In this document: positions 16,506 through 25,134 of the stretch, in pieces
Layout: every line of letters begins with the position of its first letter
Numbering within the stretch: position 1 is the stretch's first letter
Source of the DNA: JABSSA01 sp039960995
Lineage (GTDB): Bacteria > Pseudomonadota > Alphaproteobacteria > Rhodobacterales > Rhodobacteraceae
DNA: 64,000 nt
Direction of reading: 5' to 3'
Assembly: GCA_039960995.1 (NCBI GenBank)
Contig: JBDVKF010000080.1
Span: 1-64,000, forward strand
Notes under the pieces: model-generated
Told to the model about the DNA's origin: nothing
Databases searched by the model: none
Seen by the model: the letters and a program-made list of their open reading frames with translations, nothing else
Program-made: the position numbers and the translations under genes

Positions 16506-16961
16506 TCAACCCTCATCCTCAAGATGCAATTTCATGTCTACCAGCACTTGCTGCAGCAATGTGGTCTCTTTCAAAAGACGTTTTGCCTCGTTCACGGTGA
16601 TCACGCCGTCTTCGATAGATTGCTGATATTCACTCATCAACATGGCAAAACGCTGACTAAGTGCAATAATGTCCGAATTCACGCCTCCGGGCCGGTCCGA
16701 ATTGGGTCGGCGGTCATCATGGCTTAAAGTGATTCCCTGTAATTCCGCCAATGCCGATGTCACATGCGGATATTTCGCTGATCGTTCCAGCAAAACCACG
16801 GCATCAACAGGCATGAAACGGTCACTGTGTTCATCATGCTCAGAATAGTAACGCCCTAGCGTAGCCTTTGATTTTCCAGTCAAATCACAGGCCGGCTCGA
16901 TGCCAACATCCTTGACCAAAGCTTCTGTGTGCTTCTTCAAATAGGAGCCTATGGCGTCCAT
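16506..16961 (-). CDS. Putative HTH protein (phage CII-like regulator)
   Basis: This 151-residue protein has an N-terminal segment resembling the DNA-binding part of phage CII-type regulators: GIEPACDLTGKSKATLGRYYSE, followed by MPVDAVVLLERSAKYPHVTSALAEL. A C-terminal helical region (VNEAKRLLKETTLLQQVLVDMK) could mediate oligomerization. A GAGGGA ribosome site precedes the start. It sits one base ahead of arsH in the same direction, so the two are probably co-transcribed, yet no phage genes surround it. The family assignment is tentative. Confidence 0.6.
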   Translation of the reverse strand: MDAIGSYLKKHTEALVKDVGIEPACDLTGKSKATLGRYYSEHDEHSDRFMPVDAVVLLERSAKYPHVTSALAELQGITLSHDDRRPNSDRPGGVNSDIIALSQRFAMLMSEYQQSIEDGVITVNEAKRLLKETTLLQQVLVDMKLHLEDEG

Positions 16962-17115
16962 ATATCCCTCGTACGTTCAATTCATCTTTTGGCTTGGGGA
17001 ATGCCCGCTGCCTTTTCCCATTAGATCGTAAATACCCAAATGTCATTTTAAAGTCATCCCGCGGTTTTCGGGATTGATGAGTGGTTGACGTTCCCGGCGT
17101 CAAATTTGGGTGGAT

Positions 17116-17171
17116 GCCGCTGCACCGCAGCCTTTACGGGGGGGAAGCAAAGCCAAACACCTGGTGCAGCG
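17116..17171 (+). other. Structured intergenic segment upstream of tdk
   Basis: The gap 16962-17343 is about 380 nt without a convincing gene. In it, CCGCTGCACC and GGTGCAGCGG form a perfect 10-bp stem around a 35-nt interior that contains a run of seven G and several short A-rich bulges. It could be part of a small RNA or a leader structure. It does not match SRP RNA, tmRNA or a tRNA as far as I can judge. An AT-rich region (17230-17270) after it may carry the tdk promoter. Confidence 0.35.
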
Positions 17172-17343
17172 GTGTTGCGCGATTTATGAGTTATCGGCCC
17201 TGTGCCCCCAATCGGGTTTGTCCCGTGTGCAAGGTCTAAGTCTTAGTTAATTTATTTGTTCATTGGTTTAAGCCACCACGGAACCTGAACTGCAGCCATC
17301 CAAACACTTGTCAGACAAGGCCATGCGACCTAATTCGGGGCGC

Positions 17344-17925
17344 ATGGCTAAATTATTTTTCAACTTCTCGACCATGAACGCCGGCAAATCGACTGTCTTG
17401 CTGCAAGCGGCGCACAATTATCGCGAACGCGGCATGGAACCTTATCTGTTAACAGCGCAGTTGGACGACCGCGCTGGCAAAGGGCGCATCGCCAGTCGGA
17501 TCGGCATTGGCGCTGATGCCGATATGTTCAGTCGCACCGATGATCTGTTCCAGCGCGTGTCTCAACAGCTTGACGCAAGCCCTGTGCATTGCGTTTTTGT
17601 GGACGAGGCCCAATTCCTGACCGAAGATCAGGTGTGGCAACTGGCACGGGCTGTAGATGATTTAAATGTTCCGGTGATGTGTTACGGGCTTCGTGTTGAT
17701 TTTCTGGGGCAATTATTCCCTGGATCCGCAATCCTTTTGGCCTTGGCGGATGAATTGCGCGAAGTACGTACAATTTGCCATTGCGGCCGCAAGGCCACGA
17801 TGGTGGTACGGCAAGACAAAGACGGAAACGTCGCCAAGGCGGGGGCGCAAGTTCAGATTGGCGGCAACGAAACATATGTATCGCTTTGCCGTCGTCATTG
17901 GCGCGAAGCCGTCGGGGACGTCTGA
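17344..17925 (+). CDS. tdk: Thymidine kinase
   Basis: This TK1-type salvage enzyme (193 residues) phosphorylates thymidine to dTMP with ATP. The P-loop is within FSTMNAGKST near the N-terminus, the Walker B segment is CVFVDEAQFL, and the zinc site is built from CHCGRKA and LCRRHW near the C-terminus. The start at 17344 places the P-loop close to the N-terminus as in the family; an in-frame TTG at 17308 is less likely. It stands alone, convergent with the hydroxyacid dehydrogenase gene. Confidence 0.92.
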   Translation: MAKLFFNFSTMNAGKSTVLLQAAHNYRERGMEPYLLTAQLDDRAGKGRIASRIGIGADADMFSRTDDLFQRVSQQLDASPVHCVFVDEAQFLTEDQVWQLARAVDDLNVPVMCYGLRVDFLGQLFPGSAILLALADELREVRTICHCGRKATMVVRQDKDGNVAKAGAQVQIGGNETYVSLCRRHWREAVGDV

Positions 17926-17984
17926 TCCCCACAGCTTCGCCACATCTTGTGGCCGTTCAGATGCCCTTGCAATGGCCCATGCGA

Positions 17985-18938
17985 TCACACCGCATTGGGC
18001 AGGGATTGACCATCAAAGAACGCCTTTAGATTTGCCAATGCCATCCGCCCCATATCGGTTCTGACATCTTCAGCTGCCGTGCCCAGATGTGGCAACAGCA
18101 CGACGTCATCCCGAAACAGGCCTTTGGACACTTTGGGTTCAAATTCATAAACGTCGAGCCCGGCACCGCCGATTTGCCCGGCCTCAAGCGCTGCAACCAA
18201 AGCCGCCTCGTCCACGACATCCCCGCGCGAGATGTTTATGAAACGCGCATGGGGCTGCATTGCCGCAAACACGTGCTCATCAATCAAATGATGCGTGTTT
18301 GCCCCGCCCGGCACAGCTGCAACGACGATATCAGACATGGCGGCCAAATCCGCGATCGACGCGACCTGACGCGCCGGAACATCAACGTCCTTAGGCGAGC
18401 GATTAAAAAAGACTGCATTCATGCCAAACCCGTTCACGCATCTGCGCGCGATGGCTTGGCCAATGCGGCCCATCCCAATAATGCCAACGGTTTTTCCAGA
18501 CACGTGCAGGCCCAACATTTGTGTTGGATGCCAGCCTTGCCAATTGCCGCTGCGCACCAGACGTTCCCCTTCTGAAGCGCGGCGCGCGCTGGTCAAGATC
18601 AACGTCATTGCGATGTCTGCCGTCGCATCGGTCACAGCACCAGGTGTGTTGCTAACGGCCAACCCAGCGCTGTGCGCGGCGTCGACATCGATGTGGTTAT
18701 AGCCCACCCCAAAATTCGCCAGAACCTTTGCACGTGGATTGGGGGTCGCCTTGAAAATATCGGCGGAAAACATGTCGCCCAATGTCGGCAAGACGCCATC
18801 ATAGTTCAGCAAGGCATCGACCATCTCGTCCGCGCTGCAAGGCTGGGTCGAGGCGCGAATTGTCAAATCAAAAGCAGCCTGAGCCTCGGCTTCGACTGGG
18901 GCTGTCATCGGGCGGGTTATCAAAACCTTAGGCTTCAT
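17985..18938 (-). CDS. D-isomer 2-hydroxyacid dehydrogenase
   Basis: This 317-residue NAD(P)-dependent dehydrogenase has the Rossmann motif VGIIGMGRIGQA and the catalytic R-E-H set: R in NISRGDVVDE, E in LDVYEFEP and H in LLPHLGTA. It is closest in style to glyoxylate/hydroxypyruvate reductases, reducing an alpha-keto acid to the D-hydroxy acid. The exact substrate is not certain. It overlaps the csaA-like gene by four bases (ATGA), so it is the last gene of a proC-csaA-dehydrogenase operon. Confidence 0.86.
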   Translation of the reverse strand: MKPKVLITRPMTAPVEAEAQAAFDLTIRASTQPCSADEMVDALLNYDGVLPTLGDMFSADIFKATPNPRAKVLANFGVGYNHIDVDAAHSAGLAVSNTPGAVTDATADIAMTLILTSARRASEGERLVRSGNWQGWHPTQMLGLHVSGKTVGIIGMGRIGQAIARRCVNGFGMNAVFFNRSPKDVDVPARQVASIADLAAMSDIVVAAVPGGANTHHLIDEHVFAAMQPHARFINISRGDVVDEAALVAALEAGQIGGAGLDVYEFEPKVSKGLFRDDVVLLPHLGTAAEDVRTDMGRMALANLKAFFDGQSLPNAV

Positions 18939-19279
18939 TGCATCCGTTCCCCTTCTGGTACGTCTGAATCGGGACCGACCAGTACGATTGCACCGTCAGA
19001 ATCTGAAAAGCCCAAGACAAGAACCTCGGACATGAACGGGCCAATCTGGCGCGGTGGGAAGTTAACGACGCCCATCACCTGTTTGCCGACCAGACTGTCA
19101 ACATCATAGCGTTCGGTGATCTGAGCGGACGTTTTGCGTTCCCCAATCTCTGGGCCAAAGTCGATCCACATTTTGATCGCAGGTTTGCGCGCTTCTGGGA
19201 AGGGTTCAGCGCGCAGGACGCGGCCCACCCGGATATCAACCTTCAAAAAATCGTCGAAACTGATCTCAGCCACGTCCAA
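18935..19279 (-). CDS. tRNA-binding domain protein (CsaA-like)
   Basis: This 114-residue OB-fold protein matches the stand-alone tRNA-binding domain family (CsaA/YgjH): FLKVDIRVGRVLRAEPFPEA at the start, then KMWIDFGPEIGERKTSAQIT and VVNFPPRQIGPFMSEVLVLG. Relatives bind tRNA or act as chaperones for exported proteins. It overlaps proC by 14 nt upstream and the dehydrogenase by 4 nt downstream, so the three are likely translated together. Confidence 0.88.
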   Translation of the reverse strand: MDVAEISFDDFLKVDIRVGRVLRAEPFPEARKPAIKMWIDFGPEIGERKTSAQITERYDVDSLVGKQVMGVVNFPPRQIGPFMSEVLVLGFSDSDGAIVLVGPDSDVPEGERMQ

Positions 19280-20078
19280 GCTCCTTTGACCGTTCAGTGG
19301 CCGCAGCCACGGTTTGGCGCATCAATGGCGGCAATCCTTGTTCGGCATCCATCAGCACCTCTAGCCCGGCCTGTGTCGTGCCGTTGGGGCTGGTTACATT
19401 CTTGCGCAACTGCGCGGGTGGCTCATCCGACACCATGGCCAGCGCCCCTGCGCCTGCAACGGTTGCTTTGGCCAGTTGCATGGCCAATGCCGGGTCAAGC
19501 CCTTGGGCTGCGCCTGCGGCGGCGAGAGTTTCGATCATGTGAAACACATAGGCTGGGCCCGATCCACTGACCCCTGTAACCGCGTCGATCTGGCTTTCGG
19601 TCTCCAGACGCACAACTTGGCCAACGGCTGACAATAAATCCTCTGCCGCGTCCAAAAATGGTTGGCCTGCCGCATTCCCAACAATCGCTGTGATCCCCTG
19701 ACTGATCGCGGCTGGTGTGTTTGGCATGGCCCTGACAATAGGCGTTGCAGCACCAAGGATCTGTTCGAAAAATGCGATAGGGGTTCCGGCAGCGACGCTT
19801 ACAAAGGCCGTTTTCCCGCCCCCCAAAGAGTGCATATTTGGCAAAGCATCCGCCATCATTTGCGGCTTAACGGCGACCAGCACCATTGCAGGAACGGCTG
19901 GCAAGTCGGCATTCACGTGAACCCCTGTATTCAGCAGCCATTCAGATGGATAGGGATCTTGAACCCAAACCGATTTTGCAGGCAATCCGCGTTCAAGCCA
20001 CCCGGCCAGCATCGCCGATCCCATTTTACCGCAACCCAGCAGCACAAGGCCCCGGGTTGCCACATCACTGTCTTGCAT
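19266..20078 (-). CDS. proC: Pyrroline-5-carboxylate reductase
   Basis: This enzyme of 270 residues makes the last step of proline synthesis, reducing pyrroline-5-carboxylate with NAD(P)H. The Rossmann start is GLVLLGCGKMGSAMLAGW. The family-specific segments VRAMPNTPAAISQGITA, VTGVSGSGPAYVFHMIETL and the C-terminal NVTSPNGTTQAGLEVL are all present. It precedes a csaA-like gene and follows a ybjN-like gene on the same strand, 26 nt away. Confidence 0.93.
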   Translation of the reverse strand: MQDSDVATRGLVLLGCGKMGSAMLAGWLERGLPAKSVWVQDPYPSEWLLNTGVHVNADLPAVPAMVLVAVKPQMMADALPNMHSLGGGKTAFVSVAAGTPIAFFEQILGAATPIVRAMPNTPAAISQGITAIVGNAAGQPFLDAAEDLLSAVGQVVRLETESQIDAVTGVSGSGPAYVFHMIETLAAAGAAQGLDPALAMQLAKATVAGAGALAMVSDEPPAQLRKNVTSPNGTTQAGLEVLMDAEQGLPPLMRQTVAAATERSKELGRG

Positions 20079-20104
20079 ATGCGCCCCCTATTTGGGGTCT
20101 TGGT

Positions 20105-20605
20105 TTAAGCGCGCCCGTACGCTTCGGCAATGGCTACTTGAAGTGCGTCTTTTGGTGTACGGTCACCCCAGATCAGCATTTGTAGTGCCGGGTAGTAGCG
20201 TTCTGCGCTCATGACTGCCGCACCAATCATTGTGTCGATCTGATCCGCACTGGCCACCTGACCACCTGCCAAGACCAACCCATAGCGATACACCATCATT
20301 TTGGGTTCCGCCCAATAGGTGAAAGCGCCAGCCCAACATTGATCGTTGACCAGATTCAACAATGCGTAAAGCTCCGGTAGCTTTTCTTCCGGCGGCTCCA
20401 TTTCAAAAGTGCACACCATACGCAATGTTTCATCATAGCCAGACCAAGCCAGCGTGATCGAATAGGTCCGCCACTGTCCTTCTACGGCCATAGCAATCTG
20501 ATCATCGGCAATCCGATCAAAGTCCCACTCGTTATACGTGGCCAGTGTTTCGACTATGTCGATAGGATGTATTTCATCTTCCAGAAAATGTTCTGATAGG
20601 GCCAT
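20105..20605 (-). CDS. YbjN domain-containing protein
   Basis: This 166-residue protein is of the YbjN/secretion-chaperone-like fold. Features are the N-terminal HPIDIVETLATYNEWDFDRI, a central LAWSGYDETLRMVCTFEMEPPEEKLPELYALLN and a GAFTYWAEPKMMVYRYGL strand pair. The function of these acidic soluble proteins is not settled; the E. coli member affects stress and motility. The start is supported by AGGTGG before the ATG. It reads into proC. Confidence 0.8.
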   Translation of the reverse strand: MALSEHFLEDEIHPIDIVETLATYNEWDFDRIADDQIAMAVEGQWRTYSITLAWSGYDETLRMVCTFEMEPPEEKLPELYALLNLVNDQCWAGAFTYWAEPKMMVYRYGLVLAGGQVASADQIDTMIGAAVMSAERYYPALQMLIWGDRTPKDALQVAIAEAYGRA

Positions 20606-20926
20606 ATCACCACCTGTTTATTGCTATAGCATGGGGACTGGCAGCGCCCCCAAGCGCTTGGTGCCTGCTCTAGAAACCGGGGCGATCCCCCGTATCTCTA
20701 CTAAATATGGTGCTGCACCCAAACCCATCTGGCAACCCTTTATTTGGGGATAACCGCAATAAGTTGTGGGAAAGTCCATTTTAGTCGCAACCAGTGGTCA
20801 AATTTCGCTCAGCGACAAAATCCCTTTCCACTTGAATTATCACGGTTTCGTGTAGTATGCTGCCCCCATTGGTTGCGATTATTTTTGTTCCAGTGATTTT
20901 TTTAAATTGAATTTAGAGGTTTCAAA
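20606..20926. other. Non-coding gap between ybjN and the VPLPA-CTERM gene
   Basis: This is a divergent promoter region. It contains a 12-bp palindrome CCAAGCGCTTGG near 20650 and, closer to the right-hand gene, TTGAAT (20832-20837) with TAGTAT (20853-20858), a promoter-like pair with a short 15-nt spacer. No gene or RNA gene is evident. Confidence 0.4.
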
Positions 20927-21841
20927 ATGAACCATTTTTTCACACGGTTTGCCGTGGCCGTTTCCTTTGTTGGGGCTGCAACATTCACCACCGCTGCACC
21001 GATCAACGTCCTTTGGACCCAAGGTGCCGCAAGCTACAATTCTCAAATCACCACATTGGCAGATGACGCCAGTTCCTATGACCCTGACGGGAATGGGTCG
21101 CTTGATTGGAACTTGACCCTCTGGGACGGCAGCGCTGTTGATTTTGACGACTATGACGTGCTTGTCGTCGGATCAAGCTGTAACACCCCCGCCAACGCGA
21201 CATCTGGCGGCGCATGTGGTGGCTCAAACGGGTTTTTCAGCACCGGTGTTAACATTGACGGTGTTCTCGATAATATGGCTGGAATCGAGGCTGCCCGAGG
21301 CAATCGAACCTTCCTGTCCGGTCAGGATGCCGACTGGCATTATACGAATAGACCCGGGGCCGTTAATGACGGTCCCCTTGGGTTTCTGGTAAATGCGGTC
21401 AATTGGGCAGCGTCTGGAACGGGGCTTGGCATCGTGTCTATGGTCGATCGCTTCAGTAACAACGACGGTTGGTGGACCAACGACAACAGCTTTCTTAAGG
21501 ACGAATTGGGATCTGCGCCGTTTTTCTATCAAAACGAAGACGTCGATATTGGGCCAGGGCAATCCGGGTTTCCGATCAATGAAGGGCTGACTGACGCAGG
21601 ATTGTCAAATTGGGCGACCTCTTCACATGCCTGCTTTTCTGATGTGACGGGCTACACCGCGATCAACATCGCAGGTGCTGGGGCACAAGCCGGATGTGGT
21701 GTGACGATCGTTTCAGCAGGAAGTGCTGGTGGCGACACCGATGGTGGCGACACCCCTGATGTTGTTCCGCTGCCAGCTGCTGGGTGGCTTTTGTTGTGCA
21801 GCATTCTGGGTCTGTTTGGTGTGCGTCGCCGCACCGCCTGA
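20927..21841 (+). CDS. VPLPA-CTERM sorting-domain protein
   Basis: This secreted protein of 304 residues has a signal peptide (cleavage near TTA/A, about residue 24). The C-terminal tripartite tag is VVPLPAAGWLLL, a hydrophobic helix and RRR, the VPLPA-CTERM signal processed by an exosortase. The body (about 25-270) looks like a beta-rich or Rossmann-like extracellular domain with SGQDADWHYTNRPG and two Cys pairs; I do not recognise its family. A GD-rich linker (GGDTDGGDTPD) precedes the tag. No exosortase gene is in the window. AGAGG precedes the start and a strong terminator follows. Confidence 0.85.
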   Translation: MNHFFTRFAVAVSFVGAATFTTAAPINVLWTQGAASYNSQITTLADDASSYDPDGNGSLDWNLTLWDGSAVDFDDYDVLVVGSSCNTPANATSGGACGGSNGFFSTGVNIDGVLDNMAGIEAARGNRTFLSGQDADWHYTNRPGAVNDGPLGFLVNAVNWAASGTGLGIVSMVDRFSNNDGWWTNDNSFLKDELGSAPFFYQNEDVDIGPGQSGFPINEGLTDAGLSNWATSSHACFSDVTGYTAINIAGAGAQAGCGVTIVSAGSAGGDTDGGDTPDVVPLPAAGWLLLCSILGLFGVRRRTA

Positions 21842-21865
21842 ACCTCAAATGTGTCAGCAAATAAC

Positions 21866-21893
21866 AAAGGCCGGTATTCGTACCGGCCTTTTT
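21866..21893 (+). terminator. Rho-independent terminator after the VPLPA-CTERM gene
   Basis: A perfect stem AAAGGCCGGTA / TACCGGCCTTT with a TTCG tetraloop is followed by T residues. It begins 25 nt after the stop codon and may also serve the converging ubiK gene, since the arms start with A and end with T. Confidence 0.93.
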
Positions 21894-21969
21894 CTACATC
21901 TGCGTTCAGGTGATCACGTGCTGTGATGCCAAATCAAAAAGACTGTGCCGCGGCAGCGGCTCAATTTGG

Positions 21970-22212
21970 TCAGCTCTTCGCTTCAAGGGCGTCGAGACGC
22001 GCTTTTAACGCTTCGTTTTCTTCTCGTGCTTTTTGCGCCATTGCGCGCACGGCATCAAATTCTTCGCGAGTGACGAAATCGCGATCTGCCAGCCATCTGT
22101 CAACGACCGAACTCACTGCCGTTTCAGCCTCGTCCCGAGCCCCCTGTGCCACACCCATCGCGTTGGTCATCAACTGCGATATGTCGTCAAAGAGCTTTCC
22201 TCGCGCTTGCAT
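21970..22212 (-). CDS. ubiK: UbiK/BMFP accessory factor
   Basis: This 80-residue protein is a membrane-fusogenic coiled-coil protein of the UbiK (YqiC) family. It starts MQARGKLFDDISQLMTNAMG and ends in a long heptad-rich helix that contains FVTREEFDAVRAMAQKAREE. In E. coli, UbiK helps the later steps of ubiquinone synthesis, likely through lipid binding. The start at 22212 is set by AGGAGA 7 nt upstream. It diverges from lgt, an arrangement common in Rhodobacteraceae. Confidence 0.88.
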   Translation of the reverse strand: MQARGKLFDDISQLMTNAMGVAQGARDEAETAVSSVVDRWLADRDFVTREEFDAVRAMAQKAREENEALKARLDALEAKS

Positions 22213-22309
22213 CTTTCGTCTCCTGATCAAAATCTTACCTCTATATGGGCACCCGTCGCACAACAGGCAAGTATTGACCCCAGGCCGAAGCAGAGGCATT
22301 CAGACGCAG

Positions 22310-23212
22310 ATGATAAACCGCGCGCTCTCATTCCCTAATATTTCGCCCGAGATATTCTCGATCTCGATCTTTGGTGCCGAATTTGCGCTGCGCTGGTACG
22401 CGTTGGCCTATATTTTTGGGATCCTCATCGGGTTTCGAATAACCGTAATGGCATTGCGTCGCCCTGCCCTTTGGCACGCCGACACCCCTCCGATGACGCC
22501 AAAACACGCCGAAGACGTTTTATTTTGGATCATTATTGGGATTATTGCAGGCGGACGCTTGGGATATGTTCTGTTTTATCAGCCTGTCTATTACTTGTCT
22601 CATCCACATGAAATTCTGTTCCTATGGAATGGCGGCATGGCCTTTCACGGTGGGTTGATCGGCGTGGTGCTTGCAGCGTGGATTTTCACCTCTTGGCACA
22701 AGATTCCAAAACTCAGTGCGTCAGATGCTGTTGTTTTGGCCGTGCCACCGGGGCTGTTGTTGGGGCGTTTGGCAAATTTCATCAACGCTGAATTGTGGGG
22801 GCGTCAGACCGATGTGCCATGGGGTGTCATCTTTCCGGGGGAAGCTGCACAATTTTGCGGACAAGCCATCGGTGAATTCTGTGCACGGCATCCATCCCAA
22901 TTATATGAAGCCGCATTAGAAGGTTTGTTGCTTTTGGGTGTTCTCATTTGGCTGGCTTGGGGGCGCTCTGCCTTGAAAACCCCGGGCCGTTTATGTGGGA
23001 CCTTTCTGGCCGGATACGGGCTTGCCCGCTTCCTTGTTGAGTTTGTCCGACAGCCAGATGCCCAGTTCATTTCGGACGGAAATCCATTGGGGCTGGCGTG
23101 GCATGTCAGCGGCTATGGCTTTACCATGGGACAGCTGTTGTCGATCCCGATGATCGTTTTGGGCCTTTTGCTAATCATGAACGCCAAACGGCGCGCTTTG
23201 AAACTTGCATGA
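22310..23212 (+). CDS. lgt: Prolipoprotein diacylglyceryl transferase
   Basis: This 300-residue inner-membrane enzyme transfers diacylglycerol from phosphatidylglycerol to the lipobox cysteine of prolipoproteins. It has about seven membrane helices, the conserved HGGLIGVVLA stretch and the Lgt signature GRLANFINAELWGR. The start at 22310 is where family similarity begins; the open frame extends further upstream but that part runs antisense to ubiK. The stop overlaps the next start (ATGA). An M48-family lipoprotein elsewhere in the window is an expected substrate. Confidence 0.93.
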   Translation: MINRALSFPNISPEIFSISIFGAEFALRWYALAYIFGILIGFRITVMALRRPALWHADTPPMTPKHAEDVLFWIIIGIIAGGRLGYVLFYQPVYYLSHPHEILFLWNGGMAFHGGLIGVVLAAWIFTSWHKIPKLSASDAVVLAVPPGLLLGRLANFINAELWGRQTDVPWGVIFPGEAAQFCGQAIGEFCARHPSQLYEAALEGLLLLGVLIWLAWGRSALKTPGRLCGTFLAGYGLARFLVEFVRQPDAQFISDGNPLGLAWHVSGYGFTMGQLLSIPMIVLGLLLIMNAKRRALKLA

Positions 23213-24267
23213 CACTACGTGATCAACTGGCCCTGCAAATCGATGCCAATGGCCCGATCACAGTCGCCACATACATGCATGAATGCCTTTTGAACCCTCA
23301 ATATGGGTATTACGCAACGCGCACGCCGATTGGGGCGTCGGGCGATTTTGTAACCGCCCCTGAAATCAGCCAGATGTTTGGGGAATTGATCGGCCTTTCG
23401 CTGGCCCAAGCGTGGTTGGATCGTGGATCCCCGTCGCCCTTTGCATTGGTTGAACTTGGGCCGGGTCTTGGCACGTTCATGGCAGATATTTTACGCGCCT
23501 GTCAAAACGTCCCTGGATTCATGGACAGCGCAGAAATTCATTTGGTCGAAGCGTCAACGCCGCTGAAGGACGAACAGGCCCAGCGATTGTCAGGCTTTGA
23601 GGTCACGTGGCACGTATCCCTCGAAACAGTGCCGAACATTCCCTTGTTCCTTGTCGCGAATGAATTCTTTGATGCCCTGCCCATACGCCAGTTTGTGCGG
23701 GATGGGTCCGGTTGGCGGGAACGTCAAATTGGTTTTGCCGATGACGCGTTGCATTTTGGTCTGGCACAGCGCCAAGCCCAGCCGGCATTGAAGGATCGGT
23801 TGGACGACACGCGTGACGGTGATTTGGTTGAGGATTGTCCATCCCTTGCCCCAGTTGCGCACCTTATCGGAGAACGTATCCAAAAAGACGGCGGTGTCGC
23901 GCTGATCATCGACTACGGCGATTGGCGCAGTTTGGGTGACACGTTGCAGGCAGTGTCTGCCCATGAAAAATGTGACCCGCTTGATGCGCCGGGGCAGGTT
24001 GATCTGACGGCCCATGTCGATTTTGAAAAAATCGCGCAAGCCGCACCTTGCGCGTATACGCGACTGACGCCGCAAGGTGTCTTTTTGGAGCGGTTGGGTA
24101 TAACTGCACGGGCAGAAGCATTGGCCACCCGGCTAAGTGGAAAACAGTTAGAAACGCATATCGCAGCGCATCGCCGCTTGACGCACCCCGAAGAAATGGG
24201 AACGCTCTTCAAAGTGCTGGGGCTTTACGACGAATCTTTCCCTCCCCCGCCGGGACTGGAACCATGA
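23209..24267 (+). CDS. MidA/NDUFAF7-family methyltransferase
   Basis: This 352-residue SAM-dependent methyltransferase (DUF185) has the family N-terminus with ITVATYMHECLLNPQYGYYATR, the GDFVTAPEISQMFGE stretch, the SAM loop VELGPGLGTFMADIL and the NEFFDALPIRQF motif. Mitochondrial NDUFAF7 methylates an arginine of complex I subunit NDUFS2; bacterial substrates are less clear but complex I is a fair guess. Both ends overlap neighbours by four bases (ATGA), so lgt, this gene and pgeF form one operon. Confidence 0.88.
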   Translation: MTLRDQLALQIDANGPITVATYMHECLLNPQYGYYATRTPIGASGDFVTAPEISQMFGELIGLSLAQAWLDRGSPSPFALVELGPGLGTFMADILRACQNVPGFMDSAEIHLVEASTPLKDEQAQRLSGFEVTWHVSLETVPNIPLFLVANEFFDALPIRQFVRDGSGWRERQIGFADDALHFGLAQRQAQPALKDRLDDTRDGDLVEDCPSLAPVAHLIGERIQKDGGVALIIDYGDWRSLGDTLQAVSAHEKCDPLDAPGQVDLTAHVDFEKIAQAAPCAYTRLTPQGVFLERLGITARAEALATRLSGKQLETHIAAHRRLTHPEEMGTLFKVLGLYDESFPPPPGLEP

Positions 24268-25019
24268 GCTTAGAAATTCTGACATCCGACGCCTTGTCTG
24301 CACATCCACATGGGTTCTTTACCCGCAAGGGAGGCGCATCATCGGGCGTGTTTTCGGGATTAAATTGTGGCCTTGGATCGTCAGACCAAACTGAGATTGT
24401 TCAGATAAACCGAGCACGTGCAGCCCATGCTTTGGATCTAGAAGCAGACAGGCTTCAAAGCGTTCACCAAGTTCACTCTGCTGATGTCATCACGTTGACA
24501 TCGGTGACCGCAGACGCACCGCAGGCGGATGCGCTGGTCACCGCAACGCCCGGTGCTGGGCTTGCGATCCTGACCGCCGATTGCCAGCCTGTTTTGCTTG
24601 CAGATACCCAAGCGAGCGTCATCGGGGCCGCACATGCCGGATGGCGCGGTGCGCGGGACGGGATTTTACATGCAACCGTCAAAGCCATGGAAAACCTTGG
24701 GGCCAAAGCAGGCAACATACAGGCGGTGATTGGTCCTTCTATCAGCCAAAAAGCCTACGAAGTCGGACCTGAATTTTTCGAAGAATTTCTGGATGAAGAT
24801 CCCGAAAACGCGCGTTACTTTGCAGGCGGTGCTGGTGATCGGCTTCATTTCGATCTTCCGGCCTATGGGCTTGCGCGGTTACGAGACGCTGGTGTTGGTC
24901 GTGCCGAATGGACACGGCATTGCACGTATTCGGACCCGGATCGCTTTTATTCCTATCGTCGATCCGTTCACGAAAAAGAAGCTGACTATGGCCGTTTGAT
25001 TTCGATCATCACACTCTGA
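24264..25019 (+). CDS. pgeF: Peptidoglycan editing factor / multicopper-oxidase-like (YfiH)
   Basis: This 251-residue protein is of the laccase-domain (DUF152) family. Zinc/copper-site and core motifs are VHQVHSADV, TADCQPVLLAD, AAHAGWRGARDGIL and the C-terminal HCTYSDPDRFYSYRR. In E. coli, PgeF removes or prevents wrong amino acids in peptidoglycan stems; human FAMIN is a purine-metabolism relative. It is the last gene of the lgt operon, overlapping the methyltransferase by ATGA. Confidence 0.88.
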   Translation: MSLEILTSDALSAHPHGFFTRKGGASSGVFSGLNCGLGSSDQTEIVQINRARAAHALDLEADRLQSVHQVHSADVITLTSVTADAPQADALVTATPGAGLAILTADCQPVLLADTQASVIGAAHAGWRGARDGILHATVKAMENLGAKAGNIQAVIGPSISQKAYEVGPEFFEEFLDEDPENARYFAGGAGDRLHFDLPAYGLARLRDAGVGRAEWTRHCTYSDPDRFYSYRRSVHEKEADYGRLISIITL

Positions 25020-25134
25020 TCTTTATTGGCGCTAAATCGTGAAGAGTTAAATTTAAATTAGCACTCTTTCGCCGTAACCCCGCCGTATTGCGACGTCACC
25101 TTTGACGCAGAGGGAACAGAAAGAGCCAAACGCG

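Noticed and set aside
17110..17180. SRP RNA or other known structural RNA upstream of tdk
   Set aside because: The stem and G-rich loop look tempting, but the expected GGAA tetraloop with the AGCAG side is missing and the arms do not match alphaproteobacterial SRP RNA.
21923..23212. A 429-residue open frame on the plus strand covering lgt
   Set aside because: The first 129 residues run antisense to ubiK and are not lgt-like. The true lgt start is at 22310, where the family match begins.
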